NCBI GenBank assembly: GCA_963978905.1
Contig: OZ022256.1
Location: 33,939,426 to 34,003,425 of the forward strand
Direction: 5' to 3'
From: Trichostrongylus colubriformis
Lineage: Eukaryota > Nematoda > Chromadorea > Rhabditida > Trichostrongylidae
DNA length: 64,000 nucleotides
Of this stretch, positions 50,901 through 61,367 are shown piece after piece (position 1 is the stretch's first letter; each line of letters opens with the position of its first letter). The notes beneath the pieces were generated by a model. The model did no database searches and was not told where the DNA came from. It worked only from the letters and a program-made list of their open reading frames with translations. The translations under genes were made by a program, and so were the position numbers.

Positions 50901-52404
50901 ATAGCTCAGGTAGTCGTTCGAAAGCCAACCTCGCAGACCCCGCTTCAATCAATCTAACTCATATGGTTAAGTTTGAGGAAGTTATGACCATTTGAAGTGA
51001 AACTTTTCGAAATTTTCCTCATCTAATCTTCAACTGGAAACCCATATCGAGAGCTAAGCAACCATTAGGGAAAGCAAACGGCCAATAGATAGGTCTGAGG
51101 GAGCTATTAGGAGAACAGTTTAGAGCGGTTTGAAAGATGGGCTCTAGGTAAAGTTTGAAGTGCTTTAGTAAAGTCGGAATTTAGTATGGGGAAGGTACCG
51201 CGCTCCATTGAGATCGCCGCGTCGCAGCCGCAGTTTATCCTTAATCGGTTTGAAATGTGCATGTTGTTGTTGTAGATATCTATTATCTTTTCGTTGACTC
51301 TTCTCTCATTGACCCACTCGGAAGTGATTTTGTTTCGAGGAATCCAATCCTCCTGACTCCAACCCAATTCATTATGAACAAGGCTCCCGAACCAGCTTCC
51401 GAATTCCGTTATAGGAACATTTATAAGCAGAAGTAGCTGTGAAGCTCTCTCAAGTTCTGTAGTCCACTTCGATTCCTAAGAAAATTCCATCCGAAGATTT
51501 TTGTTGTATGTATTAGGTCGTTCCATAATCAATGCTATTAGTCCGGTAGGCATATTCTTCTGAAATTATGAACACCCTATAATTATCATTCAGAGGGTAT
51601 TTTAGGTACTATGAAATGCATTTTTGGTCCGCGTCACGATTTTCTTTTTCAGCCAGAATTCGATGGTTTCCTTCAAATTCTTTTCAAGACGCAAAGGTGA
51701 GACGTTCAAAGGAAGCCGTGAGAGGGGTATACATCACTCACCGAAACTGCTGAATTTTTGTTGAAAAATAAATTTTGGAATAATGTCGTTACTCTCTCGA
51801 CTGGACGCCTATTCATGGGTGTGTGCGATCGAAAAGCTTGCTTTGAGGCGCTCGGTGTACGAGGCGATGATGCGAGCGAGCACCTATTTCTACAGAAATT
51901 GAAGGATTTCGACGAGTGATGCATACCCGTCTCACTGCTTCTTCCAAGCGTTTCGCCTTCAAGTCCTAATTTGAAGAAGAAAACCCTATGCATAGACATA
52001 GAATTAAATTCGAACCGCATGCAAAGTGCGAAGCCGGAGCAGAAGAATGCTTTTCGAATCATTAACATAAAGTGACGCCAAACATAGACTTCAGGAAAAA
52101 ATCTTCTTCTTTCGAGAATAATAGTTTACAAGCAAACGCTGCGAACGCGACGCGACTTCTCGATACCAATTAATGCCCCTTGTAAGAGCTCGGTGTTAAG
52201 TACGAATACATAATTGCAATTTTTCAATTCTCTTTCTAATGAAGATAAGTACGTGGCGCATTTCCTTGATTACAAAACTTGAACTTTAACCTGAAAAGAG
52301 ATTAACGTATAACGATGCTTCATCGCTCTGTCCTTCAAGGTTTAGTTCGCATGTTTTTATTTCTTCCAAAATATGACTGATTGCGTTTCACATTTCCTGT
52401 ACTA
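47984..52404. other. Intergenic region downstream of ASCC3, repeats only
   Basis: No AATAAA is obvious in the first 150 bp after the ASCC3 stop. Short ORFs (up to 121 residues, 50197-50562) lack recognisable domains. A diverged repeat related to 1-430 and 54420-54560 occupies roughly 50180-51070, including two copies of a GATATGGCATAGCTC(T/A)GGTAGT block at ~50704 and ~50894. A sequence TTAGGTCGTTCCATAATCAA at 51513 resembles a transposon end without a found partner. Confidence 0.55.
48960..49036 (-). ncRNA. Degenerate tRNA-like sequence
   Basis: On the minus strand, TAGTTAGTATAATGGATTAG (A-box-like) is followed about 30 nt later by GCGGGTTGGAATTCCGTCCG (B-box-like GGTTGGAATTCC). The usual GGTTCGANTCC has a substitution and arm pairing is poor, so it is probably a tRNA pseudogene or the head of a SINE. 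Confidence 0.25.
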
Positions 52405-52407
52405 TTA

Positions 52408-52700
52408 GGTTGGCAACTAAGTAATTGCGGATTTTTAAATACTGCTTTTCCCTCAAAACTGCTTTCCACAAAATTTCTTCTGTACATATATATGTAGTAT
52501 AAGTCCACACGCATCTATAGGTATTGTTGTCTTCCATCTCCTGGATAACCCTTTTCGGCAAAATAAAAATATCAAAAGTCACCTCATTTTCAATTCCAAT
52601 TTTTCTTCTTTGAATGGCGTTAGACAGGGAAAGGGAAAGGTGATATTCCGATGGAGCAAGATCAGGGCTATAAGGTGGATGGGGCAGCAATTTTTATCCA
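52408..52700 (-). pseudogene. Mariner transposase C-terminal fragment, left arm
   Basis: The HPPYSPDLAPSEYHL motif is the segment carrying the last catalytic aspartate in the mariner family, followed by residues typical of the mariner C-terminus and the terminal repeat. There is no N-terminal half, so it cannot be active. About 100 residues remain in the frame. Confidence 0.8.
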
Positions 52701-52774
52701 AGCTCGAGAATTTTTTGAAAAAAAAATTTAAAATTTTTTTTACCACTATTGAAAAAATGACTCGCCAAAAAATT

Positions 52775-53080
52775 CTCGAGCTTGGATAAAAATTGCTGCC
52801 CCATCCACCTTATAGCCCTGATCTTGTCCCATCGGATTATCACCTTTTCCTTTCCCTGTCTAACGCCATTCAATGAAAAATCTTTTTATAATTTTTTTTA
52901 TTGAAAATGAGGTTGACCGTTGAGATGTTTATTTTGCCGAAAAGGGTCATCCGGAAGATGGAAGACAATAATACCTATAGATGCGTGTGGAATCATACTA
53001 CATGTGTATGTACAGAAGAGATTGCTGGAAAGCAGATTGGAGGGAAAAAGCAGTATTTAAAAATCCGCAATTACTTAGTT
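52775..53080 (+). pseudogene. Mariner transposase C-terminal fragment, right arm
   Basis: Mirror copy of the left-arm fragment. The frame is broken after the SLSNAIQ segment at ~52872 by a stop, and a second piece (52901-53248) continues ILPKRVIRKMEDNN to the terminal repeat. It differs from the left arm at scattered positions, showing independent drift after the foldback formed. Confidence 0.75.
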
Positions 53081-53090
53081 ACCAACCTAA

Positions 53091-55742
53091 TATATAATTC
53101 AGCAGTACCTCGAACTATTGATGGGAACTGTTGGTGGCAGGATGATCATCCACAAGCAGTTTTATCGCTTACTTACACCCGAATTCAGAATGTTCTTCTT
53201 TTTTGGCGACTTATTGAAGACGTGAATCTTTGTCTTTCTCACATGTAGTGGCCGAGCAAGCAGCCTATTGAGTCTGCTTTTAACGTTGCGTACAAGTGCA
53301 GTTGCAAAAGAGCTATTTTCTCAACTATTTTCTAGCGAAAAACCCCCCATTTTGTCCGGGCGATCGGTAGCGCTCTCAGTCTACACTAATTGTTTCACCA
53401 AACAGTCACAGACGTGCGTTGTTGACCAGTGTTGATGTTGTTCTCACATCCAATACTCAGCCAAGTGTGATTTAACTGCGTAGCAAGTCGCTCACGTTCT
53501 TTTCTTCATATTGAGGGGGGTCGTATTGAGGCCCCTTTTGGGGGGGGGGTCGTATTTTTCGAAAATTTTCCTCATCCGGACGCTTGACCCTGCTTCAGGG
53601 TCTTGTCTCAATCACCTGAAGAAAAAAGTAGAACTGGAAAATCAAAATAACGCGCGAACAAGGAAGTGACAAACGAGATATGAGGAGAAAACGCAGAAAA
53701 GTATTATCACGAGATCAGAGAAACTACAGACCTGCTCGCACACAGTCTGTAGGGATAAAGGAGGAAAAAACAAGGGTAGAAAAGCTAGAAACTAAACAGA
53801 AGCTGTGTAATCCGCTCTACTGCAATCGCCGCATCGATGTCGCGGTAGCGACGCGGCGATCAGATGAGGCGCGGTCAGTCTTCATACTAAAATTAGGCAT
53901 TTTTTGAGTTTTCGAAACTTAGACTCTAACTTTCAAAGTACTGTAAACTGTTTTCTTAATAACTTCCTCAGACCAATCTGTTGGCCGATTGGTTTTGTTG
54001 CTCAGTCTCTGCGAGATTGCCGCTTTCAACGATCTGCTTAACTATACCATATCTCCAAGATGAGAGAAGTTATTTGGGATAAAGCCAGTCGAGGAAATTT
54101 TCTTCATCGAAGTGGTGCGATCTTCCAACGAATTTTGGAAAAAAATGATCCATTGTGTCCGAAATGCCACCAAAACACATTCTTTGCTCCCAGAGGTGCA
54201 ACGGGATGGCGACTAGCTGCGGGATGCGCCATGCAGGAGGATTTCATGCACAATATTGGAAGTGCAAACTCTTGTCCGGTTCGTATACTGGCCCACTAGT
54301 ACCAGTTTATGTCTTGTGATCGTACTGAAATATGAAAGAAGCCCATGTCAGCTAATTTTTCCTTTCCATCCTATTTCTTGAGCATTATCCACGCTGCTAC
54401 CCGTAGATAGGTACCGCATCGCAGGGACAAACGGTGAATTTCGGAGGTCTTTCTATAGTGGTTCCGCTGCCAGCCAGCCAACGAAAGGGTTATTGGCATT
54501 AGCCGGTTTCGATGTGGATCGCGCACTGTGTGAGGTTTCTTTCGACGACCAGATCAGAGGGTACACTATTCCCGTGGTCGTCTTCAAACTTGTGCACTGT
54601 GAACAAGGTATCAAATACCACAGTATAAATGTAAGTACGCACTAAAGTATAAATTATGAGCGCACTAAAGTATAAATTATGAGCGTATGGTGACAGAAAC
54701 TTGACACCTTGTTTGCAGTCCACAATTCCGTGAGGATCAAGGGGTCAGTCTAGCCGTTGGCTCTGTCTCTCTTTTACATTGCCCATGCGCTCTCCTCTCT
54801 ACAAGAATGTCTTGAGCACCTTCAAAAATTTACGCATTATCTTGTACCCCATTTGTGGGGTGTCGCTTTCTGTTCCTCCGAGTTTTTTTTTTTAGTGAAG
54901 ATTAATTCAGTATGAATTTGAGCCCAGTTAGTTAGTTCTATCACATCTCCCCTTAACACTTTGGACCATTAGCCCGACAAAAACCGTTGATCACTGCTGA
55001 CCTCGACGATTACAACTCTCACCCCCCCCCTTGTCCAGGTCCCTGTTGGAGGGTTGACCCTGGTCGCAACCAGGACCGCCATACGTTTCGAAGCAGCAGG
55101 TGATTCCTAGGTTTCTGCTGCTCAGGCGAGTTACGATAGTTTGCTGTCATTTTTGATATTTGCTCATACCCACACTGTACATTTGCAAGAGCCCATGTAT
55201 GGGTAGCTCGCTGTCTACAAATTTTGCGTCACGCTCCCCGTACAGATGATGGTTTTTCCTGATACAGCAAGTGCGCATTCCTCCACGTGGTCTAGACCTT
55301 CCAGATCTTCTTCTTCCATCGACAACATTCCTTTGAGCTATTGATTTTAAGCACTGGATTGCACTTTGCATGTGTTCTTTCCTGCTGTTCTGACACAGCT
55401 TCCTATTTGATGGTGGAAGACATATACCGTTGCTCATCAGAATTTTTGAAGGTTTTTAAAGGCGTGTCGTGAAACGGAGCTCACTATGACTCATCGATAA
55501 CATACCAGCGCCGAGGATAAATTGGAGGCGGGGCCTCTAACAGGGTTCAAAAAGAGGAAAGAGCTCAGCCGAAAGGGCGGCTCTCCTTGTAAGCCGGCAT
55601 GACGGTGACTTCAGTGGGTCGCTCGTACTCGGTTACGGTAACAGGCGGTAGCGGAAAGAAGGCGCAAGGCAATTCTTCCTAACCCTCGCGCCACATTAGG
55701 AGAGGAGGAATTATGAAAAGAAGGAAGGGACACAAGGGAAAT
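53091..55742. other. Intergenic, repeats, no gene recognised
   Basis: 53260-53600 has a G-rich tract (GGGGGGGGGTCG at ~53540), also seen at ~50065 and ~24305. 53780-54060 resembles, in reverse, the 51100-51250 stretch (GATCGCCGCGTCG core). 54420-54560 is a reversed relative of 50190-50320. Frames of 60-96 residues show no domain. Confidence 0.5.
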
Positions 55743-55908
55743 GAGCTCAGTAATGTCGTTGTAGGAGAATAGTGGACAATAACATGTGCGTGTTGCAATA
55801 TGGTTTATGGCACGTTGTAAAGCGTGGTAAGATAAATCTATTACACAATGAGAGTATAAGAACCACCAAAACTCTTTAAGACCGTGATGCAGTCTCAAAA
55901 TGGTGCAT
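55743..55908. repeat. Direct repeat E, copy 1
   Basis: GAGCTCAGTAATGTCGTTGT then AGGAGAATAGTGGACAATAA begins a ~165-bp block repeated at 59259-59394 in the same orientation, 3.5 kb away. The second copy lacks about 30 bp. Confidence 0.8.
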
Positions 55909-57356
55909 CGGCTGAAATTCGGAAATTAGAAATCAAGTATATGTGTAATTCTTCTTAACTTCAACTTGACGGCATTAAAACCTTTGTAAAAATCCTGACC
56001 AACTCGAAATGGAACGAAAATTCTATCCTCTCCCAATACTCTTCTGCAATATCATCCGCCTTCTCTAATCGCCTCGCTACCTATTTAAAATCTGTACTAC
56101 ATATATTCCATTCTATTCGCTGCCGGGAACTCACAAGGAGAACACATGCCGAGAAGACCTCATTCCCCTAAAAGACAATAGCCATGGAGAACAGCACGAG
56201 GACCTGTGAAGGTGAGTCATTGCTGAACACCTTCCCACATTAACGCCAGTTGTTTTTCTACTGTTGTTCTCACCTTGACAGTTTTTTACAATAGTTTATT
56301 TTTCAACATTTTTTGCATTAGTTATCTGAAACCTTGGAAACATCAACGTTCTCCGGTCATCCGGGCTCTGAGTAACTAGTATCGGAGCAAATAAGTATCA
56401 AGGAAATACCTAGGTAGCAGACATACTGCAGAAGAAGGAAAACTCCAGAGGAAACACGGCCGGTAGTCCGAGAGACTAACCTAGAGATGGAAAACTCAGA
56501 GAAAACCCGGAAACTGATGCCTTAGAACATGTGCGCACAAATAAACTACATCAGAGAGGCTCGATTTCTCGCTTGCATTCCGCGGAAAGTAGTGAAATTC
56601 TTATGAGGTGGCAGGTCATAAGAATTCCTACAGAAAATAGATAAGGAGGTTGGAGACGGTAAACTCCACATAGAAGAGCGAGGAGGACAAGTTGCGTTGG
56701 TAAAGAAATCCATCGCATGCCAAGCTGTCACTCCATCTTGTCTTTCAGAATGTCTGCGGTAATGTTCATATTAAAGAAATCGGAAAGGATCAGGAACGGA
56801 AATGCTCAAAGACAAGATGTGACAGTGGAAGCATGGACCCAACCGAGATACATGTTGTGACACCCTCCCTAGAGCATAAGAAATATTCAGAATTGTTGTA
56901 GGCAGAAACCATAAACCAGTCTTCTGCATTCGCTTCGACAGCCTGGAAAGACAGCCCGCAAGAGCGGCGGCTGTATAACAGGAAATAGTAACATGCACTT
57001 ATAATATAGAAATATCAATAGGTTATAATACAATGATATCAATAGCGGTAAGAAAACGGATTGGAGTCCGCCCGTATTTGTAGGGGTAATCTCTAAATTA
57101 TCCCTAAGGGAAACTTATGCCCTGAGTAATAATTAGAATGTCCCCAACCGATTGTTCTTGCACTCAATGCAGACAGTGTGCGAGAACGTAATTATGGCCA
57201 ACCATTGCTGACATGTGGCAATGCAGGATCAGTCAGCAGAAAACAAAGAGAAACGCAGGGTATTCCCTTCACCAATACAGGAAATCGACGTAAAAGGGTA
57301 AAGGAAACCTTAGAGTCTGGTAATTTCTAGAAACCAGAATATTACTGTAGAAATAA

Positions 57357-57959
57357 ATGGAAATGAACATAGAGAAAAATAAGAAAATACGATTTCTAAC
57401 CGGGTCAAAGGTCAGCCGGCGCAGCGGTGAGACACCAGACGAGCAAAAGACAACACGTAAACACGATGATTTCGGCTACATAATATTGTCTTGCAAAGGG
57501 AATTTCACGGATATCAATAGGGAAACTATTAAACAGTTGTCTCAATTCTACTACCGTGTAAAAGAAATGAAATTCTCCTTGAATGCTGGTTCCTTCAGCT
57601 TGTACGAGAAGATAATGCTAAAAGTTCTTCACCCTGAAAAAAAAAAGCAGCGTCCGTTTCGGGGGACCTCATCTCTCGGCGTACAGTCAGCGCGGCGAAA
57701 CAAAGACATCGAGCCTCAACTTGGCATTCACAAGCCGAGGCATTCAATCTCCGAGACCATCAGAGACACAACCACAGAGGTCTTTATTCAGCCTCTTTAC
57801 TACAGGCAGCACGGCTGCAACTTTCATCTTCTCTCATTACTTTCATCAACTTGTTGTAATCTTGGAACCCAGCGAATATCAAATTCTAATCAACCTTTAT
57901 CGGAAACCTCTTTTTCCTTACTTCCACGTGTTGAAATCTTGGAACTGACAACCTCTTAA
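57357..57959 (+). CDS. Unidentified 200-residue ORF
   Basis: This is the longest single ORF in the window. It is basic at the N-terminus (MEMNIEKNKKIRF) and rich in serine and leucine in the last third. I do not recognise a domain, signal peptide or membrane segment. Another frame at 57721-57948 is also open, so the length could be chance or the result of a decayed retroelement. There is no evident splice structure. Confidence 0.2.
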   Translation: MEMNIEKNKKIRFLTGSKVSRRSGETPDEQKTTRKHDDFGYIILSCKGNFTDINRETIKQLSQFYYRVKEMKFSLNAGSFSLYEKIMLKVLHPEKKKQRPFRGTSSLGVQSARRNKDIEPQLGIHKPRHSISETIRDTTTEVFIQPLYYRQHGCNFHLLSLLSSTCCNLGTQRISNSNQPLSETSFSLLPRVEILELTTS

Positions 57960-58882
57960 CTGACGTTAACTGTCGCAAAATGCGACTTTTCCTAGATTTT
58001 TCCCAGATTTCCAGGCAAGTAGCCAGCTATGTTCACATTTTGGGTAGATTTCATTCTAATAAACGCATGAGAAAGCCCTGGCTAAAAACATAGATTTTTT
58101 GGAGAAAATTATGTTTACAGAGAAAGATTGAATGGTTTCAATAATCACGTAATCGCGCTGTATATATTCACAAACTATCTCCGGGGAACCGAGCTGAGCT
58201 GAGTTGAGCTGAGATTTCCTGACAGTATTCAACTATTCCTGCATCGGTCGCCCTTCCGGCCTCTCAATACCAGTGATCGACTCAATGCTTCGGTCACCCC
58301 TCATTCTCCTCGCCTCAGCATTCTCGCCACAGATCAGTGAGCCGATAAGCTCGAGAGCCCCTCGACAAGTGCTTCCTCGACGACTTCAGGCTGGTCGCCT
58401 TTTATTCCTTCTTCCTGATCTATTCAGTTCGTTCTGTGTTCTCATTCAGGCCTCATCGCCCTCCCGACAATCCGGCAATACTAGATATCGGCGTGGACCT
58501 TCGTCTCCTCTGCAAGGAAGCTGGTAATTGACCATTTATTTTCCTCTTTGGGCTATATGAAACGATTACTTTGTTCAGGCGTCGCCCAATCAATAATCTG
58601 GCTCCCATCAGCTTCTCGCCCCAAGTCGAAGGAGCCCGGCTCCTCTAAGAAATCTGCTGTTGGAAGCGGCTGCAACTTCGCTGGTGCTTGATACTCATTA
58701 CTGAATGAACTGCTATATTATAACCGCGTGGCACAATACAAAAGGCGAGCAGACACCACATTGACCTCTTCTTATGGAAGAAGCGAGAAGGGCTTACTGG
58801 AACCGGAGGTGCGTTTTCTGCAGTTGGTGAGTAGCAGCAAAATCAAGGACAGCACGTTTATTTTCCATACTGACATCAACCT

Positions 58883-59197
58883 ATGAAACAACCAGACGTC
58901 AACAGACCTACTACATCTTCGTCGACGACGAATAGATCAGCAAGCACATTCTTTGCTCCGACGAAAAATTGTATGTTCTGCGAGATGCCCCATCTGTTTG
59001 TTCGATTTTTACCACTATTTCGGCTAGGCACTCAAATAAGGAATAATAGGAAGTGTGAAAGATGCCTATATCAGGTAGATCTCCCCATGCACGCCTGCTT
59101 CACAAAGGCAACCTGTTTTTACTGTAAGGGCGCAGGGCACCCCGCTGTGATGCTGGGGCATCACACGGCCTTTTGTCCCTACCAGTTTCTCCAGTAG
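58883..59197 (+). pseudogene. Retroelement Gag-like zinc-knuckle remnant (BEL/Pao type)
   Basis: The 104-residue frame has a C-x2-C pair near residue 31 (CMFCEMPH) and, after KCERCLYQVDLPMHAC, a CFYCKGAGH...HHTAFCPYQF ending. Paired CCHC-like fingers with HHTAFC/HNSALC endings are typical of Gag proteins of nematode BEL/Pao retrotransposons. The second finger has an apparent six-residue insertion (PAVMLG) that would distort it. Without pol sequence nearby this is a remnant. Confidence 0.45.
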
Positions 59198-59258
59198 TTG
59201 TGAGATTTTTGTAGAATGTTGAAATCAATTTCACTTCACTCTGTGATGCAATTTTTCA

Positions 59259-59394
59259 GAGCTCAGTAATGTCGTTGTAGGAGAATAGTAGACAATAACA
59301 TGTGCATGTTGTAATATGGTTTATTGCATGTTGTCAAGCGTAATAAAATAAATCTATAAGACAGGAAAGTATATCACGATGCAGTTTCAAAACG
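59259..59394. repeat. Direct repeat E, copy 2
   Basis: It matches copy 1 at 55743-55908 closely at its start, then diverges; includes AATAAAATAAATCTA, which could act as a poly(A) signal if this is a retroelement end. Confidence 0.8.
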
Positions 59395-60632
59395 GCGAAG
59401 ACCGCTAGAACCGCTAGTATCTTGTACGCGTTCTCTGTCGTAGGTAGAGGGTTTCGTTGAGTGTTTACGCATAGCTCTCAGTTTATTAACAAGATGGGTG
59501 CGTGTAAGTAAATGCCGAAGTTTCTGCTCTCTACCACAATCTTGTGGCAATATTAGCGATTGACCTGACGCTGCCGTTGTACTGCCCTCCTTCGATTGGT
59601 GGAGAATGATTATAGCTCATCACATCGCTAGCATAGAGCCGTCTCCAAAAGAGGGGATGTGGGCCAGAGATTCTTTTGCCTTCCCGGTGAAACGTTGTTC
59701 ATTACTCTCTCATCTTCTCCCTTGCTTGACCATCTAGGAAGAAGATTATGACTTCCTTACTGCTCGGGATCCACGAGTGGAGGTCGATAGGTCGAATTTC
59801 CGCTTGCGCGTCGCACTCGCGGCGCCGTCAGTACGGTCGTTTGGTATTCCGCTCAAGCCGCAATGGCTGGTACCGTAAGGGAGTTCAAAGATTGCACCTA
59901 TTTGTTCTTATGCTTTCTGTGACGAAATATTAAAGGTACTTTAGCTGTTATTGCTCTCTCTCATTTTTCAGTGAATGATCCATAGAAGTTTCTGCAGGAC
60001 CGTTTATAATTGAGATGTTATTGTTCCCTCTCACTCTGCAGTGAATGATTCACGAAAGTTTCTGTTGGAGCATTAGAAATTGGCGAAACCTATCAAGATA
60101 GCACATCAGTCAACAACTACCTCAAAATATAAATTGGGAGGGTGGAAACTTCTGCAAATGAAGGTTTCTTTCTGAATATTTTAGTTCCCTCATCATCCTA
60201 ATTGTTTCCTTCGTCTCAATGAATCTCACATTCCTCTCAACTTTCAGTTGCAATTGCTACTAAAACATTTCTGAAGGTAAAAGGTGTGCTGTCGCAATGA
60301 AGGGGAAAAGGGCATCTCATTATGGACATTATTTTCAGCTAAGCCTGAAGGGGAAAGGGACACCTTTTTCCCTCTAGGCTAAGGCAAGACTATACGCTTG
60401 AACGTGCAGATTGACTCCTCAATGATCTCTGCAATATGCTCATATGTGCAACTTTTTATGGCATGCTCTCTCCCCTTCACTGCGATAGCCTCGTAAAAGG
60501 ATGTGAAACTGCTTCATTAAAAAAATTCACTTCAATTCCCAAATCATGGCATGTAGGAAGTTCAAGGAATATCTGGTCTTATTTGCCGTTATGAGTGTAG
60601 ACATAAGCATGTTCAACTGACACTTTACACCA
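59395..60632. other. Intergenic, nothing recognised
   Basis: There is a short imperfect duplication at 59942-60078 (GCTGTTATTGCTCTCTCTCA versus GATGTTATTGTTCCCTCTCA, each followed by a GTGAATGAT box and AGTTTCTG). No other feature is visible. Confidence 0.45.
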
Positions 60633-60910
60633 TCACGCAGGTAATACTTGTTTCCAGTTGATGTGCCCTTCATCTTTTTTCAATTCGAAAATGCCAATCA
60701 TAAAGGAAATTCGCTGCTCGTCCGGATATTCGAATTCGTTTGTCGTGTGCGCTGCTTTCATGGTTATTGGCGGGATATTTGGAGCTGCTGGAAGTGGTTT
60801 ATAACTTGAATTTCTATCAACATGAACTAGGTTTTGCGTTTCATATCGTACCTTATTTTCTGATCTGCCATAACTATTAGCATCGGAAGTTTGCAGGCAT
60901 GCTCCTGAAC
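60633..60910 (-). CDS. Possible coding exon, unknown protein (partial)
   Basis: Read on the minus strand, an acceptor-like GTGCGTTCAG at ~60911-60920 opens a frame of about 92 residues ending at the TGA at 60633-60635. It includes a proline-rich stretch (LPAAPNIPP) and TTNEFEYPDEQRISFMIGIFE. The composition looks coding-like, but no domain is recognised and upstream exons were not identified. Confidence 0.3.
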
Positions 60911-61214
60911 GCACAAAATGTATGGCTTAGTCTTCATGCAGGTGCTTTTACTACTCTGTAGTGCGAAAATCTTTCCGTAATCAAGAAACGCATTGTTTTT
61001 TCCTACTTTATTAAGTTTATCGTTGCTCGTTTGCGGTGTTTTTACCATTATTTAAGTCGAGCCTTGGGGCCTGCGTGATGAATTCACCACTCTTCGTTCA
61101 ACTAATTTTACGCCTCTTTTGCTGTGACTTCCGAGCTCCTGTAGTTTGGCCTGGGTACTCTTCGCGACGTGGGGGGTTGTCATGCGAAATCAAACTAAAT
61201 CGCACCAGAAATCT

Positions 61215-61367
61215 GGCCGCCAGACTTCGCGATTTCTTGGAGTCGCACTTTCGCACGCGATACTGTGACCTTGAGAAACTGTAATGTCGCAATTCTGCGT
61301 GCGCAGCCACGACACCACATAATCACAAAATCGCAGAATGGCAAAATCGCGAAGTTCGAAAGAAGCC
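61215..61367. mobile_element. Small GGCC/GGCT-ended inverted-repeat element
   Basis: GGCCGCCAGACTTCGCGATTT on the left is mirrored by CAAAATCGCGAAGTTCGAAA then GAAGCC on the right, with TCGCAGAATGGCAAAATCGC resembling the octamer array of the 32534 element. No target duplication is evident, so boundaries are tentative. Confidence 0.45.

Larger units (their letters stand above)
52405..53090. mobile_element. Mariner-derived foldback (two inverted transposase 3' ends)
   Basis: It starts TTAGGTTGGCAACTAAGTAA and ends with the reverse complement, flanked by TA (52403-52404 and 53091-53092). The minus strand at 52388-52690 reads LPHPPYSPDLAPSEYHLSLS, the C-terminal catalytic block of mariner transposases, and the plus strand from 52790 encodes a second copy of the same block facing outward. 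The two halves meet in an A/T-rich centre at ~52710-52760. The N-terminal half, including the DNA-binding domain and the first catalytic residues, is missing, and both frames are broken. Confidence 0.9.
55909..59258. other. Interval between direct repeats E, possible decayed retroelement
   Basis: It contains a 200-residue ORF at 57357-57959, promoter-like AT-rich text near 56080-56110 followed by an ATG at 56183 and a GTGAGT donor (56211), a GAGCTGAGCTGAGTTGAGCT run near 58191, and the zinc-knuckle fragment at 58883. No reverse transcriptase, protease or integrase was recognised. It may be a deleted BEL/Pao-like copy; the repeats are too short to be called complete LTRs. Confidence 0.35.
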
